Positions 59,467 through 64,000 of a stretch of 64,000 bases of DNA are shown here, piece by piece. Each line of letters starts with the position of its first letter. Position 1 is the first letter of the stretch. This stretch comes from W425 sp964503235. Its GTDB lineage: Bacteria; Chloroflexota; Dehalococcoidia; Dehalococcoidales; RBG-16-60-22. The DNA lies in NCBI GenBank assembly GCA_964503235.1, contig CAZCZJ010000002.1:1-64000 (forward strand). The letters run 5' to 3'. The translations under genes and the position numbers were made by a program. The notes below the pieces were generated by a model. The model was not told the DNA's origin. It searched no databases and saw only the letters and a list, made by a program, of their open reading frames with translations.

Positions 59467-60414
59467 ATGAAAATACTTATAGTGATTGATGGATCTTCAT
59501 ACTCTGAAATGGCAACCCAAATGCTAAAGGCGCTCCAGCTTCCCGCTAACACAGAGGTTACTATCCTTACCGTAGTGCCCGAACCTACTTTTCTAGGGGG
59601 TATTACTCTTGATGCGATCAGGGGCTCTAGTCAAGCCAGAGAAAAAGCTAATGACGAGCAGCAAGAAAAAGCAATTATGCTACTTGAGCACACATCTGAG
59701 GTACTGGGTAAAGGTAAGCTCATTGTCGAGACTATGGTACGCTGGGGAAATCCCGCAGAAGTAATCCTATTAGAAGCTGAACAAGGAAAAGCCTCATTAA
59801 TCGTCATGGGATCCAAGGGGTTGACAGACCCGCTCAGCTTTCGTCTGGGAAGCGTTGCTTTGAAAGTCATAAAATATGCAAACGCCAATGTTCTATTAGT
59901 TAGAAAGAAGACGGTTTCGTTGGCTGAGGAACCACGGAAAAAAGGCAAGATAACCGCTATAAAACGAGTCCTGTTTGCCACTGACGGTTCTAGTTACGCG
60001 GACGAGGTAATCCAATTTCTATTGGCTCTTCCACTGCCACGCCAGACCGAGGTTATGGTGCTAACCGCCCTCCATTCGCACTTTGAGTCTTGGATAAAGA
60101 CACCTACACTAAACTTAGGAGCTAACAAGGAGGCGCTTAAAAATATACAGACTGCTGAAGAGGCTGAAGCTCAGATGATTACATCTAGAGCGGAGAAGCA
60201 ATTGCAGAGCCGTGGCTACAAGGCAACGTCAATAATCGAGCGAGGAGAAGCAAGTGACAGTATCGTTGCTGCTGCTATGGAATATAATCCCGATGTTATC
60301 GCGCTTGGAAGTAAAGGCTTAAGCGGTATTGAATCATACCTCCTGGGAAGCGTTACCGAGAGAGTAGCCAGATACGCCAACTGCTCAGTGTTGATAGGTC
60401 GAAGCACCCCGTAA
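59467..60414 (+). CDS. Tandem universal stress protein (two UspA domains)
   Basis: 315 residues, two UspA domains (about 1-150 and 163-313). Each has the ATP-binding pattern: MGSKGLTDPLSFRLGSVALK and LGSKGLSGIESYLLGSVTER, each ending in a beta-strand such as ANVLLVR or CSVLIGR. Tandem UspA proteins commonly act as nucleotide-dependent stress modulators. Strong ribosome site (AGAGGAGGG). It stands alone on the plus strand among minus-strand genes. Confidence 0.93.
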   Translation: MKILIVIDGSSYSEMATQMLKALQLPANTEVTILTVVPEPTFLGGITLDAIRGSSQAREKANDEQQEKAIMLLEHTSEVLGKGKLIVETMVRWGNPAEVILLEAEQGKASLIVMGSKGLTDPLSFRLGSVALKVIKYANANVLLVRKKTVSLAEEPRKKGKITAIKRVLFATDGSSYADEVIQFLLALPLPRQTEVMVLTALHSHFESWIKTPTLNLGANKEALKNIQTAEEAEAQMITSRAEKQLQSRGYKATSIIERGEASDSIVAAAMEYNPDVIALGSKGLSGIESYLLGSVTERVARYANCSVLIGRSTP

Positions 60415-60491
60415 ATAGCAGAGTCTGCTTCTGAGAAAAGGGTATAACACAGAGCTATTTATGGGGGGATATAGATAAATGAAAACGGTAC

Positions 60492-61154
60492 TCATTTCCT
60501 TGGTATTCTTGGCCACGGGAGGGGAGTAATCTCTATCGAGGAAATTTTACTCTTTATATTTGGAAGCAATTCCATTAAAGCTTCTTTACTAAAGAATAGC
60601 GTTTCATCCGGAGATGCAGCTTCCGCGATTAGAATGCAGATATGATTTCCGGCAACTACCAGCTGGACAGTTTGTACCGGGGTCTTTTGTTCCACAACTG
60701 CGGTTAAAAAATCTCCTTCCTCTTGAACGGGAATCCCTTGCGTCTTCAGCGTATCCATATGCTCATCGAGCTCTTTTTCAGTCTCAAAAAACCACATGAA
60801 GACACTGAGGTTGCGGACTTCGTTTCCTTCTGACTTCATATTAACTACACGCGCAGCTAGCCACATCGCTGGAGAATTGCTGTCCAGGGAAGCAAAACCC
60901 GCGGCATTTCCCCGGCCCGCATAAGCCTCTTCTTTATCATATTTTGCAGGGTCGTTCATGTCGGGAATCTGGGCTGCGATTGTATCCCAGGGCAGTACAT
61001 ACTCGAGGTCCGGTAAATTATGGACCAACTTATATGTGCTACCAGTAGTTGTTGTAGAAGAAGTCTTGCCGCATGCCGCAACTCCTGTAGCCAGAAGAAA
61101 CGCTGCTAACACCAGGATAAATACTTTCGTTAGCAATCCTGTTGTTATTCTCAT
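60492..61154 (-). CDS. Putative lipoprotein, short paralogue
   Basis: About 220 residues from the ATG at 61154, six bases after GGAGGT. A signal peptide ends in a lipobox (TGVAAC, about 21-26) followed by a Thr-rich linker. The rest matches the first 210 residues of the next gene: YKLVHNLPDLEYVLPWDTIAA, GIPVQEEGDFLTAVVE, and FFSKEALMELLPNIKSKISSIEITPLP. No known domain. The two genes overlap in the longest reading but are separated by a few bases from this start. Probably duplicated surface proteins. Confidence 0.65.
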   Translation of the reverse strand: MRITTGLLTKVFILVLAAFLLATGVAACGKTSSTTTTGSTYKLVHNLPDLEYVLPWDTIAAQIPDMNDPAKYDKEEAYAGRGNAAGFASLDSNSPAMWLAARVVNMKSEGNEVRNLSVFMWFFETEKELDEHMDTLKTQGIPVQEEGDFLTAVVEQKTPVQTVQLVVAGNHICILIAEAASPDETLFFSKEALMELLPNIKSKISSIEITPLPWPRIPRK

Positions 61155-61167
61155 AGTCATACCTCCA

Positions 61168-62217
61168 TTACTTTTCAATCGTGAAAGTCCAAGTCATTGG
61201 TAAGTCGAAGAAGACCTTAATCTCAACATTGACCGGAGGTTCGTACCGTTCTTCCAGGGGTTGTTCCCTGGTGAAAGTTACTGTCTCAGAATGCAGGCTG
61301 AAGACCTGGTCGGTGCTATAGCTCTTTTCTTGCTCTCCAGTCGTTGTAACCGTGGCATATACCTCAAACCTGGTGTCTATTTCACCGGTAGCCTTCATGA
61401 CAAACCGCCAATCCTTATCCATGGTAAAGTTGAAAACCTGCATTAGCGGCCGGTCGCTAAATATCAAATCATTATAATGCTGTTCTTCGGGAACCCTAAT
61501 CAGCGGCGAAATCTCATCAGAGTTAAAGGTCATGAATTCCTGCCATTCATATGTGTCTTCCACCAGTTCTCTTTCCGGTATCCCGGATGGCAGGGGAGTG
61601 ATTTCCAGCGATGAGATATTGCTCTTAATGGTTGGGAGCAGTTCCATCAATTTATCTTTGCTAAAGAAGAGCGATTCATCTGAAGACGCAGATTCCATAA
61701 TCAGGACGACGAAATGCTTTCCGGCAAGTAAAAGCTGGATAGACTGTATTGGGGGCCCGCTTTCCACAACCCCGGTCACAAAATCCCCATCCTCTTGAAC
61801 GGGAAAGCCACTTGTCTGGGTTAACATAAGCTCATCAAGATATTCGGCAGTCTCGCAATACATTATCCAGACACCGAAACCGCGTACTTTCTCTCCTGTC
61901 GGCGCTGTTATGACGTATCGGGTGCTTCCCCATGCTGCCGGCGAATCAATATCCATTGAAGAGGTTTCTGTGGAGCTAATCTGCTTGGTTTCTCCACGAA
62001 AGAGGAAATTTTCCTGTTTGTCATAGTCTCCTATGTCAGGACACGCAGCTACGATTGAATCCCAGCTGAGAATATACTCAGCGTCGGCAGCGGTATGAGT
62101 TAGTTTATACGTGGTATCGGGTGTAGGCTTACCGCAGGCAACGGCTCCAGCAACTAGAAGAACGCTTGCGAACACCATGACACAAATTATTACGAGCAAT
62201 CCCTTTATTCTTCTCAT
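61168..62217 (-). CDS. Putative lipoprotein, long paralogue
   Basis: 349 residues. Signal peptide ending in lipobox VAGAVAC (about 22-28). The first 215 residues match the shorter neighbour (YKLTHTAADAEYILSWDSIVA; GFPVQEDGDFVTGVVE; FFSKDKLMELLPTIKSNISSLEITPLP). The additional C-terminal part (about 220-349) is beta-rich with IKVFFDLPMTWTFTIEK at its end. A conserved motif between the two is (F/G)VWxMYxETxExLDE. Function unknown; location outside the membrane is likely. Confidence 0.68.
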   Translation of the reverse strand: MRRIKGLLVIICVMVFASVLLVAGAVACGKPTPDTTYKLTHTAADAEYILSWDSIVAACPDIGDYDKQENFLFRGETKQISSTETSSMDIDSPAAWGSTRYVITAPTGEKVRGFGVWIMYCETAEYLDELMLTQTSGFPVQEDGDFVTGVVESGPPIQSIQLLLAGKHFVVLIMESASSDESLFFSKDKLMELLPTIKSNISSLEITPLPSGIPERELVEDTYEWQEFMTFNSDEISPLIRVPEEQHYNDLIFSDRPLMQVFNFTMDKDWRFVMKATGEIDTRFEVYATVTTTGEQEKSYSTDQVFSLHSETVTFTREQPLEERYEPPVNVEIKVFFDLPMTWTFTIEK

Positions 62218-62326
62218 ATCTATCCATCCACTATTTTCATTTAGTTGTTATACTACTAGTGTTAGAAGTCTTGTTATCGCCACACGATTCACTGCTTCTC
62301 GTTCCGTAACAATATTGAAGCACAGC

Positions 62327-62809
62327 TTATCCGATTGTTATATCTGCCTTTTTCTTAATGTCCATTCCCCCCGGGACATCCAGCTTAGCCAGTAGATACC
62401 ATTTGGTTTGTTGAAGCGGAACTACGCCCGTCATCGCCGCCACTGCCTGGGCAACCTTAAGCCCCTGTCCCAGATTGCCTCCCAGGTCTGGCATCTGTGG
62501 TTTCGTGCTCAGAATATCCGCCGGTATCTTTATCTCGAAGTGATATTCCTGCCCTTGGCTGTATTCTTTTTCAGTATCCAGTTGCTGTTTGAAGTCATAA
62601 ATACGAATACGTTGCGTGGTCGTTGACATATCCTTACTGCCGGTCAGACCACCAATCCGCGTGTTTTTCTGTTCTCCCATTAAGGATATACTTACTTCCC
62701 GCGCTTTTACCGGTTTTTTTAATGTTAGGGCGACGTTACCGGAAATGGTATCTCCGGGAGTATAGCCGGTTTTTTGCAACATGATATTGATTTTCCCTTT
62801 ACCAAACAT
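62327..62809 (-). CDS. Arrestin-fold protein (Spo0M/Vps26-like)
   Basis: 160 residues beginning MFGKGKINIMLQKTGYTPGDTISGNVALTL, the classic first beta-strands of the arrestin-like/Spo0M sandwich, with VSISLMGEQKNTR and YHFEIKIPADIL following. It is about one arrestin lobe long plus a tail, shorter than Spo0M. It has no signal peptide and probably acts in the cytoplasm. Ribosome site AAGGAGAAAG. Prokaryotic members have few known roles. Confidence 0.7.
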   Translation of the reverse strand: MFGKGKINIMLQKTGYTPGDTISGNVALTLKKPVKAREVSISLMGEQKNTRIGGLTGSKDMSTTTQRIRIYDFKQQLDTEKEYSQGQEYHFEIKIPADILSTKPQMPDLGGNLGQGLKVAQAVAAMTGVVPLQQTKWYLLAKLDVPGGMDIKKKADITIG

Positions 62810-62967
62810 ATTTCTTTCTCCTTATGCCCTTTATTGCAGAATATAGTCATATTCCTTTATATTGTTTCTCTGTTTCTTTCTTAAACCATTCATTGGAATT
62901 GATATAGCTATTCCTTCAGCCTTGTTACAATTACCTTATAATAGGCCGGAGCTTCTTCGGTGGCGTA

Positions 62968-63399
62968 CTACGAACCTCCCCCATCTCCCATCGTCTGCGC
63001 TTGCTCCCAGACGATCTTCCAGGAGCCATCTACCTCTTTTAGTTGCATCTGATCAGTTCCATCCTCGTCAATAAAAGTGAAGGTAACGCTGGCTGTGGCT
63101 GTTCGGCTGCCCCTCGGTACAGCAACGGGGTGTATTTCTATGTCCTTAATTTCCTTGAGCACCAGTTCCCCTGAGAGGCCCCTCATGAATTATAAAAATG
63201 CCAAGGTGTCCTCTTTATCCTCATAGTCAGTGAGGTAGGTCAGACACTTGTCAAAATCTTCGGTATTGAATGTTGTGACATAGCCCCTTATAGTGTCTTC
63301 AATGGTTGTAGTGTCCGTATTCTCCTGACTAGTTCCTCCGCATGAGACTGTCAAAAATGATCCGGCTACCAGCCAGCAGAGAAGTAGAATTCTTCTCAT
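62968..63399 (-). pseudogene. NTF2-like lipoprotein gene interrupted by an in-frame stop
   Basis: A single reading frame of 144 codons is broken by one TAA at 63190-63192. The first part has a signal peptide and lipobox (LTVSCGGTSQ, about 16-25) and TIEDTIRGYVTTFNTEDFDKCLTYLTD; the second has ELVLKEIKDIEIHPVAV, TVxFTFIDEDGTD and GSWKIVWE. These are the two halves of a small NTF2/DUF4878-like secreted protein. The frame is otherwise open and protein-like on both sides, so the stop is recent, an error, or read through. Confidence 0.7.
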
Positions 63400-63497
63400 A
63401 TTATCTTTCCTTTGTGCGCTATATATAAATTTATCTCTTTCTGATCACAGGTAAATGTTTAAATTATTGAGCAAGCTGAGGGAAGCGCCTTTTAGGT

Positions 63498-63965
63498 TTA
63501 TTTCTTAGCACTTTCAATCATGCTTTTAACTTTAACCTTAATCTGCTTTGGTTTTACTTCTTCGGCTTTAGGTAGGGTCAGGGTGAGGACACCATTATCA
63601 AACAACGCCTCGGCTTTATCAGACTTCACCCGCACTGGGAGAGGGATGGAACGGCTGAAGGTGCCATAGCGATGCTCCTTGTAAAAATAGTCCTCCTGTT
63701 TTCTTTCTTGGTCTTCCTTGTGTTCCCCCTTTATAGTCAACATATCACCGGTGATGGAGATATCCATCTCCTCCGGCTTGACCCCGGGAAGAGCAGCCTT
63801 GATTACTACATCATTGGCAGTTTGGTACATATCAACCGGCAGTTCCCCTCGCTCAAGTTCAGGCCACAGATGTGAGGGGCGAATAAATCTCTCTTCAAAA
63901 AGCCTGTCCATCGCATTCTGAAAGCTCATCATCTCTCTAAATGGTTCCCATCGTATCATGGCCAT
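63498..63965 (-). CDS. hsp20: Hsp20/alpha-crystallin small heat-shock protein
   Basis: 155 residues. The alpha-crystallin domain (about 48-142) shows DVVIKAALPGVKPEEMDISI, YGTFSRSIPLPVRV and the signature ALFDNGVLTLTLPKAE. The start MAMIRWEPFREMMSFQNAMDRLF is typical of bacterial Hsp20. AAGGAGGT lies before the ATG, near the window edge. An ATP-independent holdase that protects unfolding proteins. Confidence 0.95.
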   Translation of the reverse strand: MAMIRWEPFREMMSFQNAMDRLFEERFIRPSHLWPELERGELPVDMYQTANDVVIKAALPGVKPEEMDISITGDMLTIKGEHKEDQERKQEDYFYKEHRYGTFSRSIPLPVRVKSDKAEALFDNGVLTLTLPKAEEVKPKQIKVKVKSMIESAKK

Positions 63966-64000
63966 AATCAGACCTCCTTATTTTTTCCCCAGGCGCTTCC

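Overview
The window reads as a chromosomal segment of an anaerobic, probably single-membrane bacterium. The best fit is a Dehalococcoidia-like member of the Chloroflexota. This is an inference from gene content: folate-branch Wood-Ljungdahl genes with NADH-diaphorase modules, many-PAS histidine kinases, a MEDS sensor domain, and a type IV pilus operon with no visible secretin gene. No rRNA, tRNA, CRISPR array or transposase gene was seen.

Layout. (1) 1-4.4 kb, minus strand: a cobalamin riboswitch with a terminator, a BtuF/BtuC/BtuD-type ABC importer, a coiled-coil protein with a transglutaminase-like tail, and the first codons of a cobQ gene cut by the window edge. (2) 4.5-9.4 kb: a lone receiver protein, a small unknown protein, and a MEDS/multi-PAS kinase with an OmpR-type regulator. 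(3) 9.5-24.6 kb, minus strand: a long, partly overlapping run of two very large hybrid kinases and two receivers, then pilB, pilC, two prepilins, a pilus-associated protein with seven 52-residue repeats, pilO and a pilM-pilN fusion. A major pilin gene lies just upstream. (4) 24.7-29.9 kb: two small excisionase-type HTH proteins, a metallo-beta-lactamase-fold hydrolase, a degenerate receiver, an orphan pilin-like protein, an MFS transporter and a 2-hydroxyacid dehydrogenase. (5) 30.1-40.8 kb, plus strand: a NarL-type two-component system, a damaged double receiver, then an operon of a formate-dehydrogenase-like protein without the catalytic Cys/Sec, NuoE, a NuoF-GltD fusion, MetV and MetF. (6) 40.8-43.5 kb: a double-cupin protein and small or degenerate genes. 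(7) 43.7-48.9 kb: a second NuoE/NuoF/HoxU diaphorase operon, divergent from a second NarL-type two-component system. (8) 49.0-57.0 kb, minus strand: two more double-cupin proteins bracketing a GlcDEF-like set (two FAD oxidases and a CCG-type Fe-S protein), an SDR and a SnoaL-like protein. (9) 57.2-64 kb: an ABC exporter with a TetR relative that lacks its DNA-binding domain, a tandem universal stress protein, paralogous lipoproteins, an arrestin-fold protein, a lipoprotein gene with an in-frame stop, and Hsp20.

How it fits together. The centrepiece is the apparent MetVF complex with NuoE, NuoF-GltD and a formate-dehydrogenase-like subunit whose Mo-site residue is lost. The simplest reading is a soluble, possibly electron-bifurcating methylene-tetrahydrofolate reductase in which that subunit serves as an Fe-S scaffold. 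Both diaphorase modules sit beside NarL-family signalling pairs. The 49-57 kb cluster looks like an uncharacterised oxidative pathway for a hydroxyacid or aromatic-type substrate, with three related double-cupin proteins in the neighbourhood. Domain limits and residue numbers are by eye; no alignment or structure prediction was run.
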